From Nioella nitratireducens (lineage in GTDB: Bacteria > Pseudomonadota > Alphaproteobacteria > Rhodobacterales > Rhodobacteraceae), in NCBI RefSeq assembly GCF_001879715.1, contig NZ_MNBW01000002.1, forward strand, positions 62,001 to 126,000: a stretch of 64,000 nucleotides of DNA. The letters are read 5' to 3'. Positions 44,409-52,743 of the stretch are shown piece by piece. The notes beneath the pieces were generated by a model, which saw only the letters and a program-made list of their open reading frames with translations, had not been told where the DNA came from and did no database searches. How positions within the stretch are numbered: the first letter of the stretch is position 1; each line of letters opens with the position of its first letter. The translations under genes were made by a program, and so were the position numbers.

Positions 44409-45626
44409 ATGACCGCAAAACCCCCTGCCCGGTATCTCGACCGGTCCACGCCCCCGCATATCTCGACCCTGATCGCGGCGACCAGTCTTGGCGCGATGTC
44501 GATGAACATCTTTCTGCCGAGCCTGCCGCAGATGGCCGAGCATTTCGAGGTCGATTACGCGCTGATGCAGCGCTCGGTCACGCTCTACCTGATGGTGAAT
44601 GCAATCCTGCAACTGGGCATCGGTCCGATTTCCGACAAGTTCGGGCGGCGTCCGGTCCTGTTGGGCAGCTTCCTGCTGTTCTCGCTGGCCACCGTCGGTT
44701 GCCTGCTGGCACCCACTGCGGAAATCTTCCTTGGTTTCCGGATCGCGCAGGCGGTGGTCGTTGCCGGGCTGGTGCTTGGCCGCGCCGTGGTGCGTGACAT
44801 GGTGCCCGCGAACCAGGCTGCGGCGATGATCGGCTATGTCACGATGGGCATGGCGCTGGTGCCGATGATCGGCCCCGCCATTGGTGGCGTTCTGGGCGAG
44901 ACCTTTGGCTGGCAGGCCAATTTCGTGCTGCTTCTGGTCACCGGCGTCGTGGTGCTGGCCCTCACGTGGTTCGATCTGGGCGAAACCGCTCCGGTCTCGA
45001 CCGGGCGCTTCCGCGACCAGGTACGCGAATACCCCGAGCTGTTCACCTCGCGCCGGTTCTGGGGGTATTGCGGCGCGACGACCTTTGCCTCGGGCGCGTT
45101 TTTCGCGTTCCTCGGCGGTGCACCCTATGTCGGGTCCGAGATCTACGGCCTGACGGAATCGCAGGTCGGCTACTATTTCGGCGCCCCGGCGCTTGGCTAT
45201 TTCGTCGGCAATTTCGTCTCGGCCCGGCTGTCGACACGGCTGGGGATCAACACCATGATCCTCTATGGCACCTCGATCTCCACCGCTGGGGTCGCCATCC
45301 CCTTCGTCTTCCATTTCCTCGGGTTCGACTCCGCCCTGTTGTTTTTCGGTTCGATCACGCTGGTCGGGCTTGGCAACGGCATGACCATGCCCAACGGCAA
45401 TTCCGGCATGCTCTCGGTGCGGCCGCATCTGGCGGGGTCGGCTTCGGGCGTGGGGGGCGCGGTGATGCTGGCCGGGGGCGCGGCACTGGCCGACCTGGCG
45501 GGGTCGTGGCTGACCGGCAGCCCCCACGCCCTGCCCCTGATCGTCATCATGCTGTCCAGCTCGGCCATGTCGCTGGTAGCGATCGTCTACACCATCCGGC
45601 GCGAGCGCTTCGTCGTCGGGGCCTGA
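44409..45626 (+). CDS. MFS multidrug exporter, Bcr/CflA family
   Basis: A 405-residue, 12-helix drug:H+ antiporter. The MFS signature between helices 2 and 3 is visible as GPISDKFGRRPVLLG, and FLPSLPQMAEHFEV in helix 1 is typical of Bcr/CflA. Two starts are possible: ATG 44409 (MTAKPPARYL) and ATG 44373, adding 12 residues; neither has a strong ribosome-binding site. It is divergent from pccB and upstream of the ScfR-like regulator, so it may share the regulator's control. Substrate unknown. Confidence 0.88.
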   Translation: MTAKPPARYLDRSTPPHISTLIAATSLGAMSMNIFLPSLPQMAEHFEVDYALMQRSVTLYLMVNAILQLGIGPISDKFGRRPVLLGSFLLFSLATVGCLLAPTAEIFLGFRIAQAVVVAGLVLGRAVVRDMVPANQAAAMIGYVTMGMALVPMIGPAIGGVLGETFGWQANFVLLLVTGVVVLALTWFDLGETAPVSTGRFRDQVREYPELFTSRRFWGYCGATTFASGAFFAFLGGAPYVGSEIYGLTESQVGYYFGAPALGYFVGNFVSARLSTRLGINTMILYGTSISTAGVAIPFVFHFLGFDSALLFFGSITLVGLGNGMTMPNGNSGMLSVRPHLAGSASGVGGAVMLAGGAALADLAGSWLTGSPHALPLIVIMLSSSAMSLVAIVYTIRRERFVVGA

Positions 45627-45647
45627 CGCGGGCGTATTGCCTCTGGT

Positions 45648-45687
45648 CTTTGCAAAGCCTACGCTGGCGAAAAGCAAAGCTGCAAAG
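45648..45687 (+). promoter_or_regulatory. Probable autoregulatory operator of the ScfR-like gene
   Basis: The perfect palindrome CTTTGCAAAG (45648-45657) is followed by two GCAAAG half-sites (45674-45679, 45682-45687). The last overlaps the AAAGG ribosome-binding sequence just before the ATG at 45696. Binding here would block expression of the regulator itself. Confidence 0.55.
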
Positions 45688-45695
45688 GCCGGGTC

Positions 45696-47093
45696 ATGGC
45701 AATTCAGAAACTCTATGCCGGGGCAAAGCTGCGCGAATTGCGCGGGCGGCTGGCGCTGACCCAAAAGGATTTCGCCGCCAAGCTCGGCATTTCGCTGCCC
45801 TATCTCAACCAGATGGAAAACAATAACCGGCCGCTGTCGTCGACCGTGTTGCTGGCGCTGGTGCAGGAATTCGGCTTTGACCTGTCCGAACTGTCCTCGG
45901 GCGACACCGAACGCCTCGTCTCGGATATGCGAGAGGCGCTGGCCGACCCGGTCTTCACCGACGCCGCCCCGCCCCTGCCCGACCTGCGCCTGACCGCGTC
46001 CAATGCCCCGGCGCTGGCGCGCGCGTTCCTGCACCTGCACCGCGCCTATCGCCAGACCCATGAACGCCTTGCCTCGCTGGACGAGGCACTTGGGCGTGAC
46101 GCGGGCCGGGTGGCGGCCTCGCCATGGGAAGAGGTGCGCGACTTCTTCCACTATTGCGACAACTACATCGACGCGGTGGACCATGCCGCCGAACGCTTTG
46201 CCGACAAGGCCGGCAGCGATCTTGATGCCCATATCCGCGCCAGCTTCGAGGATGAGGGCGTGGCGATCCGCTATGCCGACGGCGAAGGCATCCGCCGCTA
46301 CGACACCGGGCGCAAGGAACTGACCCTGTCGCCGCGCACCGCGCCGGAAACGCAGCGCTTTCAACTGTTGCACCAATACGCGCTGCTGGCGCAGGATCGG
46401 CTGTTGGAGGCGACGCTCGACCTTGCCCGCTTCCAGACAGACACCGCGCGCGCCATCGCCAAGATCGGCATGGCCAATTACTACGCAGGCGCGGTGCTGA
46501 TGCCCTACACCCGGTTTCTGGAAGCCGCGTCCGAGACCCGCCACGACCTTGAAGAGCTTTCGATCCGCTTCGGCGCCTCGGTCGAGCAGGTGGCGCACCG
46601 GCTGTCCACCATGCAGCGCCCCGGCGCCAAGGGCGTGCCCTTTTTCTTCGTCCGCGTCGATCAGGCGGGCACCATCACCAAGCGCCACAGTGCCACGCGG
46701 CTGCAATTCGCGCGCTTCGGCGGTGCCTGCCCGCTGTGGAACGTGCATCAGGCGTTTGAAACGCCGGGCCGCTTCCTGCGCCAGCTGGCCGAAACCCCGG
46801 ACGGCGTGCGGTATTTCTGCCTTGCCCGCGACGTGTCGAAATCAGGGGGCTCGTTCCACGCGCCGACGCGGCGCTTCGCCATCGGGCTGGGCTGCGAGGT
46901 GCAGCACGCCGAAGCGGTCGTCTATGCCGATGACCTCGACCTCGGCAACGATGCCGCCTACCAGCCCATTGGCATTTCCTGCCGCATCTGCGAGCGCGCC
47001 CATTGCCACCAACGCTCGGTTCCACCGCTGGAACGCCAATTGCGCATCGACCCGCACCATCGCGGCACCCTGCCCTACGAGATCGGGCGTTGA
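45696..47093 (+). CDS. pccR: Short-chain fatty acyl-CoA regulator (ScfR/PccR family)
   Basis: A 465-residue regulator with an N-terminal XRE helix-turn-helix (about 8-66: LRELRGRLALTQKDFAAKLG), an IrrE/DUF955-like middle and the ScfR C-terminal domain (formerly DUF2083). The domain ends with a cysteine cluster CRICERAHC (C429, C432, C437). PccR in Rhodobacter sphaeroides senses propionyl-CoA status and activates pccB. Proximity to pccB and shared palindromes support the same role here. Other paralogues (AceR- and RamB-like) control acetyl-CoA genes, so confirmation is needed. Confidence 0.88.
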   Translation: MAIQKLYAGAKLRELRGRLALTQKDFAAKLGISLPYLNQMENNNRPLSSTVLLALVQEFGFDLSELSSGDTERLVSDMREALADPVFTDAAPPLPDLRLTASNAPALARAFLHLHRAYRQTHERLASLDEALGRDAGRVAASPWEEVRDFFHYCDNYIDAVDHAAERFADKAGSDLDAHIRASFEDEGVAIRYADGEGIRRYDTGRKELTLSPRTAPETQRFQLLHQYALLAQDRLLEATLDLARFQTDTARAIAKIGMANYYAGAVLMPYTRFLEAASETRHDLEELSIRFGASVEQVAHRLSTMQRPGAKGVPFFFVRVDQAGTITKRHSATRLQFARFGGACPLWNVHQAFETPGRFLRQLAETPDGVRYFCLARDVSKSGGSFHAPTRRFAIGLGCEVQHAEAVVYADDLDLGNDAAYQPIGISCRICERAHCHQRSVPPLERQLRIDPHHRGTLPYEIGR

Positions 47094-47151
47094 CGGCGGC
47101 CGGTGCAATCCCGATACACTTTGGTCAGGAAACGTTTGCGGGAGGTTCACC

Positions 47152-47604
47152 ATGGAAATGCATTCAAGCCGCGTGATTGCGGCGGATCGGGCCACGATAT
47201 GGGCGGCCCTGAATTCGGCCGAGGTTCTGAAGGAATGCATTCCCGGCTGTGAGGAATTGACCGGCTCGCCGGAAGAGGGCTTCTCGGCCATCGTCAAGCA
47301 AAAGGTCGGCCCGGTGAAGGCCACCTTCAAGGGCGACGTCACCCTGTCGAACGTTGTCGCCCGCGAAAGCTACACCATCACCGGCGAAGGCAAGGGCGGC
47401 GTTGCGGGCTTTGCCAAGGGCGTGGCCAATGTGCGTCTGGAAGAGGTCGAGGGCGGCACCGAGCTGTTTTACGATGTCGACGCCAAGGTCGGCGGCAAGC
47501 TGGCGCAACTGGGATCGCGGCTGATCGACGGGTTTGCCCGCAAGATGGCCGACCAATTCTTCGAGAATTTCCAAGCCAACGTCGAAGGCGACAACGCGGC
47601 CTGA
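47152..47604 (+). CDS. coxG: CoxG-like SRPBCC family protein
   Basis: A 150-residue START/SRPBCC-fold protein of the CoxG group: MEMHSSRVIAADRATIWAAL at the N-terminus, the LKECIPGCEEL motif at about 26-36 and FARKMADQFFENF at the C-terminus. CoxG anchors CO dehydrogenase to the membrane, but many homologues occur without cox genes, and none are seen here. GGGAGG precedes the ATG. It follows the ScfR-like gene by 58 bases; its function here is unknown. Confidence 0.85.
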   Translation: MEMHSSRVIAADRATIWAALNSAEVLKECIPGCEELTGSPEEGFSAIVKQKVGPVKATFKGDVTLSNVVARESYTITGEGKGGVAGFAKGVANVRLEEVEGGTELFYDVDAKVGGKLAQLGSRLIDGFARKMADQFFENFQANVEGDNAA

Positions 47605-47612
47605 AACGGCAA

Positions 47613-47641
47613 CGCGGCCGGGGCAATCGCCACCGGCCGCG
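47613..47641. terminator. Inverted repeat between coxG-like gene and DUF465 gene
   Basis: CGCGGCCGG (47613-47621) pairs perfectly with CCGGCCGCG (47633-47641) around an 11-base loop. It is placed 8 bases after the coxG-like stop, between converging genes. Likely a shared transcript end despite no T-run. Confidence 0.6.
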
Positions 47642-47669
47642 CCGTCCCCCCCTTGGGGTCTTGCTGCGA

Positions 47670-47909
47670 TCAGGCTTCGGCCAGCATCGCGGCAATCTCG
47701 TCTTTCAGGCGCATCCGGGTCTTGCGCATATCGACCTCGGCCAGTTCCTCGACCGGCTCCACCCCGGTTTCGGCGCGATGCACGGCGCGGTTCACGTCGT
47801 GGTATTCATCCACCAGTTTCGCGAAATGGGCATTGCCGGTTTTCAACGCGTGGATGGCGTCGATTTGTTCAGGAAATTCCTCGGCCAGTTCATGGGGTGT
47901 ATGGGACAT
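47670..47909 (-). CDS. DUF465 / YdcH family small protein
   Basis: A 79-residue all-helical protein of the DUF465/YdcH family: FPEQIDAIHALKTGNAHFAKLVDEYHDVNRAVHRAE at about 13-48, then DMRKTRMRLKDEIAAML. It is charged and coiled-coil forming; the function of the family is unknown. An FNR-type palindrome lies 67-82 bases before its ATG, suggesting oxygen-dependent expression. It is followed by an inverted repeat. Confidence 0.85.
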   Translation of the reverse strand: MSHTPHELAEEFPEQIDAIHALKTGNAHFAKLVDEYHDVNRAVHRAETGVEPVEELAEVDMRKTRMRLKDEIAAMLAEA

Positions 47910-47975
47910 GTCGCGTTCCTCTTGTTCTGTGTCCTGCGATTGTCACAGGCATAGCAGCCCGCGCCCCTGCCCCAC

Positions 47976-47991
47976 TTTGACAGAGGTCAAA
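47976..47991. promoter_or_regulatory. FNR/FnrL-type box upstream of the DUF465 gene
   Basis: TTTGAC-AGAG-GTCAAA is a perfect palindrome and fits the FNR-family consensus TTGA(T/C)-N4-(A/G)TCAA. It is intergenic, 67-82 bases before the DUF465 start, a normal position for an FnrL activator site. Assignment to a particular CRP/FNR protein is inference. Confidence 0.6.
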
Positions 47992-48021
47992 CGCACGGCC
48001 CCGCCGCCGGAATTTCCGATG

Positions 48022-48711
48022 TTATTCCGCTGCGTGCCGGACGCTGCGCCGCCATGCGGCCTCGATCTCGTCGGGCGACAGAATCGCCACCTCGCCGCCA
48101 CGTCCGGGCACGCCCATGCCCTTGTGCCGCGCCAGCGCGCCGGGAAAGCCGAGCGTGTGCACCCCCGCCGCCTCGGCGGCCTGCAACGCGGCTGCGCTGT
48201 CGACCACCGCCAACGTTGCGGCGGGGGCCACGCCGATCTGGTCGATGGCCATTTGATAGGCCTGCGGATGGGGTGGAAAATGGGTCAGGTCATCGCGCAG
48301 GATCGCCACGTCGAACCCGACACCGCCGCGCGCCCGCGCCGTGGCCTTCAACATCGCGCGCACCGGGTCCGCCGCCGACCGGCTGATCAACCCCAGCTTC
48401 ATGCCCCGCGTGGCCGCCCACCGGACCACCTGCGCCACACCGGGCCGCAACGGCAGCCCCTCGGCCAGCATCGCGGCAAAAAGCCGCGATTGCGTACGTT
48501 CCACTGCCTCGACAGCCACCGATTCCCCAAGATGCGCAGCATGGCGCGCCACCGGGGATCGCGCGTCGCGGGTCGAGACCAGTCGCTGATACGTGTCCCA
48601 GCTCCACGTCCATTCAAGCCCATGGGCCCGAAAGGCCGAATTCCATGCAGTCCGGTCGAGATCGGCGCATTCCGAAACCGCTCCGATCCCCCCGAACAAG
48701 ATCGCGTCCAT
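48022..48711 (-). CDS. HAD-fold protein lacking the catalytic aspartates (probable pseudoenzyme)
   Basis: A 229-residue HAD subfamily IA-like protein. The cap and core architecture is kept (LPLRPGVAQVVRWAATRGMKLGLISRS; AVVDSAAALQAAEAAGVHTLGFPGAL). Motif I, normally DxDG(T/V), reads FGGIGAVSE, so both the nucleophile and acid/base aspartates are absent. The motif III lysine region reads HFPPHPQAY. Phosphatase activity is therefore unlikely. Start ATG 48711; a GTG two codons earlier (48717) is 7 nt from GGAGG and may be the true start. Function unknown. Confidence 0.72.
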   Translation of the reverse strand: MDAILFGGIGAVSECADLDRTAWNSAFRAHGLEWTWSWDTYQRLVSTRDARSPVARHAAHLGESVAVEAVERTQSRLFAAMLAEGLPLRPGVAQVVRWAATRGMKLGLISRSAADPVRAMLKATARARGGVGFDVAILRDDLTHFPPHPQAYQMAIDQIGVAPAATLAVVDSAAALQAAEAAGVHTLGFPGALARHKGMGVPGRGGEVAILSPDEIEAAWRRSVRHAAE

Positions 48712-48870
48712 AGTCACTGGCAATCCTCCATTGCCCAAGCAGGACGGGACCGGGGATCGAGGATCAAGCGCGCCCCGCGATTTGCCGCGTTGCAGCGTTG
48801 CCAGTTGAATTTTCGCTAGGCGTTGCGCGGCCCTGCTGCCCAATCCGGCGGCATTAACCGAATGGAGCGG

Positions 48871-49797
48871 TCAGAGTTTGGTCTGCCCGACAGCCGGCGT
48901 GATCTGACGCCGACGCAACATTGCCTCTCGCAGGGTGATATAGCTGATCGACGCGATGATCATCGCCCCCCCGAGGATCACGTAGAGATCGGCGGGTTCG
49001 TGAAAGACGATCGCGCCAAGCAGCGTCGCCCAGACCAGTTGCAGGAAGGTCACCGGTTGCGTCACCGTCAACGGCGCCGCCTTGAACGCCATGGTCATGG
49101 AAAAATGCCCCGCCGTCGCAAATACCGACACCAGGAACAGCCATGCCAATTGCTCGAAGCTGACCGGCACCCAGACCCACCACGCAAAGGGCGCAAGGCC
49201 GATGGTCACGGTCAACGACAGCATCCCCACGACCACGGCGGGCGAGGTTTCGTCGGCCATGATCTTGGCCACCAGATAGCCGACCGCGAACACCGCCGCC
49301 GTCACCAGCATCGCGTAGTGGCCTGACGTCACTTCTCGAAATCCGGGCCGCAGAATGATCAGCGCCCCGAGAAAGGCCACCACGATGGCCATGATCCGGC
49401 GCGCGGCCATCCGCTCGCCCAGAAACAGCGCCGCCATGATCGTCACGTAGATCGGGTTGAGATAGTTCATCGCCGTGACCTCGGCGATCGGGATCTGGGT
49501 CATCGCGTAGAACCACAAGATCACCCCGACCGTATGCGCCACGCCCCGCAGCGCGAACAGCCGCCAGCCACGCGGCGAAACCTTGGCCCGCAGGATCGGG
49601 CGGATCATCGGGATGACGAAAACCAACCCCAGCAAGTAACGCAGGAACGCCGATTGCGCGGGCGGCACACCGGGGCCCACCACCTTTACCGTCGCCGTGA
49701 CCGCCACGAAACACGCGCCGGTCAGCAGCATCCAAAGCACGCCCGCAACGGGACGATTGGCCGGGATCGACTCAGCAGAAGAGGAAGTGGTTGCCAT
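48871..49797 (-). CDS. DMT superfamily transporter (EamA type), copy A
   Basis: Ten-helix drug/metabolite transporter of 308 residues with two EamA repeats. The first contains VLWMLLTGACFVAVTATVKV and the MNYLNPIYVTIMAALFLGE motif ending each half; the second ends around FHEPADLYVILGGAMIIAS. Substrate unknown; homologues export amino acids or metabolites. The ATG (complement of 49795-49797) is chosen over an upstream GTG. It lies between the LysE-type exporter and the HAD-fold gene on the same strand. Confidence 0.88.
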   Translation of the reverse strand: MATTSSSAESIPANRPVAGVLWMLLTGACFVAVTATVKVVGPGVPPAQSAFLRYLLGLVFVIPMIRPILRAKVSPRGWRLFALRGVAHTVGVILWFYAMTQIPIAEVTAMNYLNPIYVTIMAALFLGERMAARRIMAIVVAFLGALIILRPGFREVTSGHYAMLVTAAVFAVGYLVAKIMADETSPAVVVGMLSLTVTIGLAPFAWWVWVPVSFEQLAWLFLVSVFATAGHFSMTMAFKAAPLTVTQPVTFLQLVWATLLGAIVFHEPADLYVILGGAMIIASISYITLREAMLRRRQITPAVGQTKL

Positions 49798-49957
49798 GTG
49801 AAGCACTCAACCGGAAAGCGTGACGAGGAGCAAGGCGATAGACGCGCACCGGGCGGGCAACGTCACGACCACGCCGCGCAGCGGGGCAAAACCGCAGCCC
49901 GTCCGTCCGGACCAGATCGACAAAACCCGATCCAAGATCACATCCAGGCGCCATTTT

Positions 49958-50563
49958 TCAGCCCATCACGATCAGTTTTGCCGCAATCGCCCACATGACG
50001 CCCGCGATCACCACGTCCAGCACCTGCCACGCCCTTGGCCGCGCAAAGACCGGCGCCAGCAGCCGGGCCCCATAGCCAAGCGCGAAGAAGAACACGAAGC
50101 TCGCCGCGACAGCCCCCGCCCCGAACCAGACCGCACCAGCGCCATACTGGGTCGAGACCGTGCCAATCAGCATCACCGTATCGAGATAGACATGCGGGTT
50201 GAGCCATGTCAGCGCCAGGCAGGTCAGCACGGCCGCCCGCAGGCTGCCCTCGCCGGTATCGGCGGCACGCAACACGTCTCCGCCCCGCCACGCCGACAGG
50301 ACACTCCGCGCGCCGTACCAGATCAGGAACGCCGCCCCGCCATAGCGTAACGCCGGGGCGATCCATGGCAGTAGTCCGGCAATGATGGAAAAGCTGGACA
50401 CCCCCACCGTGACCAACACTGCGTCCGACACCGCGCAGACCAGCACCACCGGCAAAACATGCACGCGGCGCAGCCCTTGCCGCAGGACAAAGGCATTCTG
50501 TGCCCCGATGGCAAGGATCAGGCTCAAGCCAAGGCTGAACCCGGCATAGACGGCATGAAACAT
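49958..50563 (-). CDS. LysE/ArgO family amino-acid exporter
   Basis: A 201-residue, about six-helix exporter of basic amino acids. The family signature GAQNAFVLRQGLRR is at 20-33, with LTWLNPHVYLDTVMLIG later; both are typical of LysE/ArgO. It is divergent from a LysR-type gene of the ArgP/LysG group, the classic exporter-regulator pair in which intracellular lysine or arginine triggers export. Confidence 0.92.
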   Translation of the reverse strand: MFHAVYAGFSLGLSLILAIGAQNAFVLRQGLRRVHVLPVVLVCAVSDAVLVTVGVSSFSIIAGLLPWIAPALRYGGAAFLIWYGARSVLSAWRGGDVLRAADTGEGSLRAAVLTCLALTWLNPHVYLDTVMLIGTVSTQYGAGAVWFGAGAVAASFVFFFALGYGARLLAPVFARPRAWQVLDVVIAGVMWAIAAKLIVMG

Positions 50564-50661
50564 GGTGGCGGCCTCCGATAGATCCCCTCCGCATTACCTG
50601 CTGCGGAAAATAAGGTCGATTTACTATTTCTTTGTCGTCATAATTCATTCTTATGAAATTC
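50564..50661. promoter_or_regulatory. Divergent control region of the LysE exporter and its LysR-type regulator
   Basis: An 89-base AT-rich gap. An imperfect dyad TAATTCAT-tctt-ATGAAATT (50641-50660) overlaps the regulator's start codon, a typical position for LysR autoregulation. The AT-rich part before it (50610-50645) probably holds both promoters. Confidence 0.45.
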
Positions 50662-51540
50662 GACTACGACGCCCTTGCCGCCCTCGCTTCGGTCTTGCGC
50701 ACCGGCTCTTTCGACGCGGCGGCCACGGCGCTTGGCCTGACCCAGCCTGCCGTTTCCCTGCGCATCAAGAGGTTGGAGGATCGGGTCGGCAGCATCCTCG
50801 TCACCCGCGCCCGGCCCTGTATGGCCACACCAACAGGCGCCCGCCTGATGCGCCACGCTGAAGAGGTCGGGTTGCTGGAACAGACGCTTGCCCGCGATCT
50901 GGGGGCGCTGCCGGGCGAGGCCGACCGCCCCCTGCGCCTCGCCGTCAATGCCGACAGCCTTGCCACATGGGTGTTGCCCGCCCTCACCGAGGGTCAGGGC
51001 TTTCTCTTCGAGCTGACCCTCGACGATCAGGACCATTCGGCGGATTGGCTCAAACGCGGCGAGGTCTCGGGCGCGATCACTTCTCATGGTGCACCGATCC
51101 CCGGTTGCGATGCCACCGCGCTTGGGGCGCTGCCCTATGTCGCCACCTGCTCGCCAGCCTTCCGCGCCCGCTGGTTTGCCGATGGCCTGACCGCCGAGGC
51201 CCTGTCACACGCGCCCTGCCTTACTTTCAACCGCAAGGACACGTTGCAAGCGGCATGGGCCGAGCGCCTGCTCGGGCGGCGCATCGCGCTGCCCACCCAT
51301 TTCCTGCCGTCGAGCCACGATTTCGTGACCGCCGCGCGGCTCGGCCTTGGCTGGGGCATGAACCCGCGCGCCCTGGTCGAGGCCGATCTGGCCGCGGGAC
51401 ATCTGGTCGATCTGGCACCGGGCCAGACCCAATCGACGCCGCTGACATGGCAGGTGGCGCGCCAGATCGCCCTGGCCCTTGCCCCCCTGACGCGGGCCCT
51501 GCGCCATCAGGCAGCGGCGCATCTTTTGCAGAATTCGTGA
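50653..51540 (+). CDS. LysR family regulator, ArgP/LysG type
   Basis: A 295-residue LysR-type regulator. The helix-turn-helix is at about 3-62 (YDALAALASVLRTGSFDAAATALGLTQPAVSLRIKRLE), with the ligand-binding domain after about 90. The FLPSSHDFVTAARLGLGWGMNP segment is characteristic of ArgP/IciA. It should activate the divergent lysE/argO-like exporter when lysine or arginine is high. ATG at 50653; the start codon overlaps a possible operator dyad. Confidence 0.92.
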   Translation: MKFDYDALAALASVLRTGSFDAAATALGLTQPAVSLRIKRLEDRVGSILVTRARPCMATPTGARLMRHAEEVGLLEQTLARDLGALPGEADRPLRLAVNADSLATWVLPALTEGQGFLFELTLDDQDHSADWLKRGEVSGAITSHGAPIPGCDATALGALPYVATCSPAFRARWFADGLTAEALSHAPCLTFNRKDTLQAAWAERLLGRRIALPTHFLPSSHDFVTAARLGLGWGMNPRALVEADLAAGHLVDLAPGQTQSTPLTWQVARQIALALAPLTRALRHQAAAHLLQNS

Positions 51541-51634
51541 ACAATCGGCCCCGTATCATCCGATTGACGCCCAGTTTCCGCCCCTTTTGCCGCCTAACGT
51601 CACGGTAACAAAAAACCGGGCAAGGCATAACACC

Positions 51635-52639
51635 ATGGACACTCTGGCCACCTATCTGGCGAACGTGCTGCGGGCACCGTTCGATCCCGCCATCCGCTTC
51701 GCACTGTATTATCTGGCCCCCACCGTCGCGATCGCCTTCGTGATCTGGCTGGTCCGCGACCGGTCCCAACCGTTCTGGTCATGGCTGCTGCCCCGCTCGG
51801 TTTATCGGCACCGCTCCACCTACGTGGACGTGAAGCTTTTCCTCACCAATCAAATGCTCGGCGTGGCGGGTATCTTCGGCGTCCTGCTGTTCACCCCCTT
51901 CATCGCCTATCATGCATTGGTCACCATCGCGACGTTGGCAGGCGGCGACTACACCCCGCCGCCGGTCACGCCGGGCCGCGCGCTGGCCCTGACCTTCATC
52001 GTCGTCATCGTCAGTGATTTCGCCAAATACTGGACCCACCGCATTCACCATGAATGGCCGTCCCTGTGGCCCTTCCACGCGGTGCACCATTCGGCAGATG
52101 TTCTGACCCCGGTCACAGTGGCCCGCGTCCACCCGGTCGAAATCTTCATCCGCAACATCCTGACCAGTGTCATGGTCGGCATGGCCCAGGGCCTGACGCT
52201 CTATGCCCTGATGGGTGATGTCAGCCTCGTTGCGGTCGGCGGCGCCAACGTGTTTTACGTGGCGTTCAACGCGCTCGGCTCGAACCTGCGCCACAGCCAT
52301 ATCTGGCTGAGCTATGGCCGCGTGATGGAACATATCCTGATCTCGCCCGCGCAGCACCAGATCCACCATTCCGCCGCGCGCAAGCACCACAACAAGAACT
52401 ACGGTTCGATCTTTGCGCTGTGGGACTGGATGTTCGGCTCGCTCTACATCCCGGAAAGCTACGAAGATCTGACCTATGGCGTGGCCGACGCGGACGGCAC
52501 CATGATCGCACAACCGCACCCGACCCTGCGCGCCGCCCTGCTCCACCCCTTCGTCGAAAGCTGGCAGGCGATCCGCGCGCGGGTTGCGCCCGCCGCGCAA
52601 GACCAAGCCCCCTCCCAGCCCCAAACCCCGGCGGAATGA
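51635..52639 (+). CDS. Sterol desaturase / fatty acid hydroxylase superfamily protein
   Basis: Di-iron membrane oxygenase, 334 residues and about five helices. The histidine clusters are HRIHH at 135-139, HAVHH at 148-152 and HQIHH at 241-245. Family members desaturate or hydroxylate sterols, carotenoids or ornithine lipids; the substrate cannot be inferred. The start at 51635 has no strong ribosome-binding site. The stop is immediately followed by a truncated acyltransferase start (52642), so a coupled partner may have been lost. Confidence 0.9.
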   Translation: MDTLATYLANVLRAPFDPAIRFALYYLAPTVAIAFVIWLVRDRSQPFWSWLLPRSVYRHRSTYVDVKLFLTNQMLGVAGIFGVLLFTPFIAYHALVTIATLAGGDYTPPPVTPGRALALTFIVVIVSDFAKYWTHRIHHEWPSLWPFHAVHHSADVLTPVTVARVHPVEIFIRNILTSVMVGMAQGLTLYALMGDVSLVAVGGANVFYVAFNALGSNLRHSHIWLSYGRVMEHILISPAQHQIHHSAARKHHNKNYGSIFALWDWMFGSLYIPESYEDLTYGVADADGTMIAQPHPTLRAALLHPFVESWQAIRARVAPAAQDQAPSQPQTPAE

Positions 52640-52641
52640 CC

Positions 52642-52695
52642 ATGACACGCGGTTTCTCACTCTGGCTCGACCTGATCCGGGCGCTGGCAGCCGGA
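52642..52695 (+). pseudogene. N-terminal remnant of an acyltransferase-3-like gene
   Basis: Beginning at an ATG 3 bases after the desaturase stop, the frame reads MTRGFSLWLDLIRALAAG. This resembles the first helix of OafA/acyltransferase-3 proteins, whose N-termini read LDxxRALAAxxV. After about 18 codons the similarity stops and the frame runs into a convergent gene. The remnant suggests a deletion or insertion breakpoint near 52690. The call rests on one short segment. Confidence 0.5.
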
Positions 52696-52743
52696 CGGGA
52701 CGCGCCAAAAAAACTCAAATGCGAGCAGTCTAGGGTTCAGGCC

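Noticed and set aside
44397-46748. 783-codon minus-strand open frame across the exporter and regulator genes
   Set aside because: Complement of well-supported coding sequence; low-complexity His/Gln/Arg-rich translation typical of antisense GC-rich DNA.
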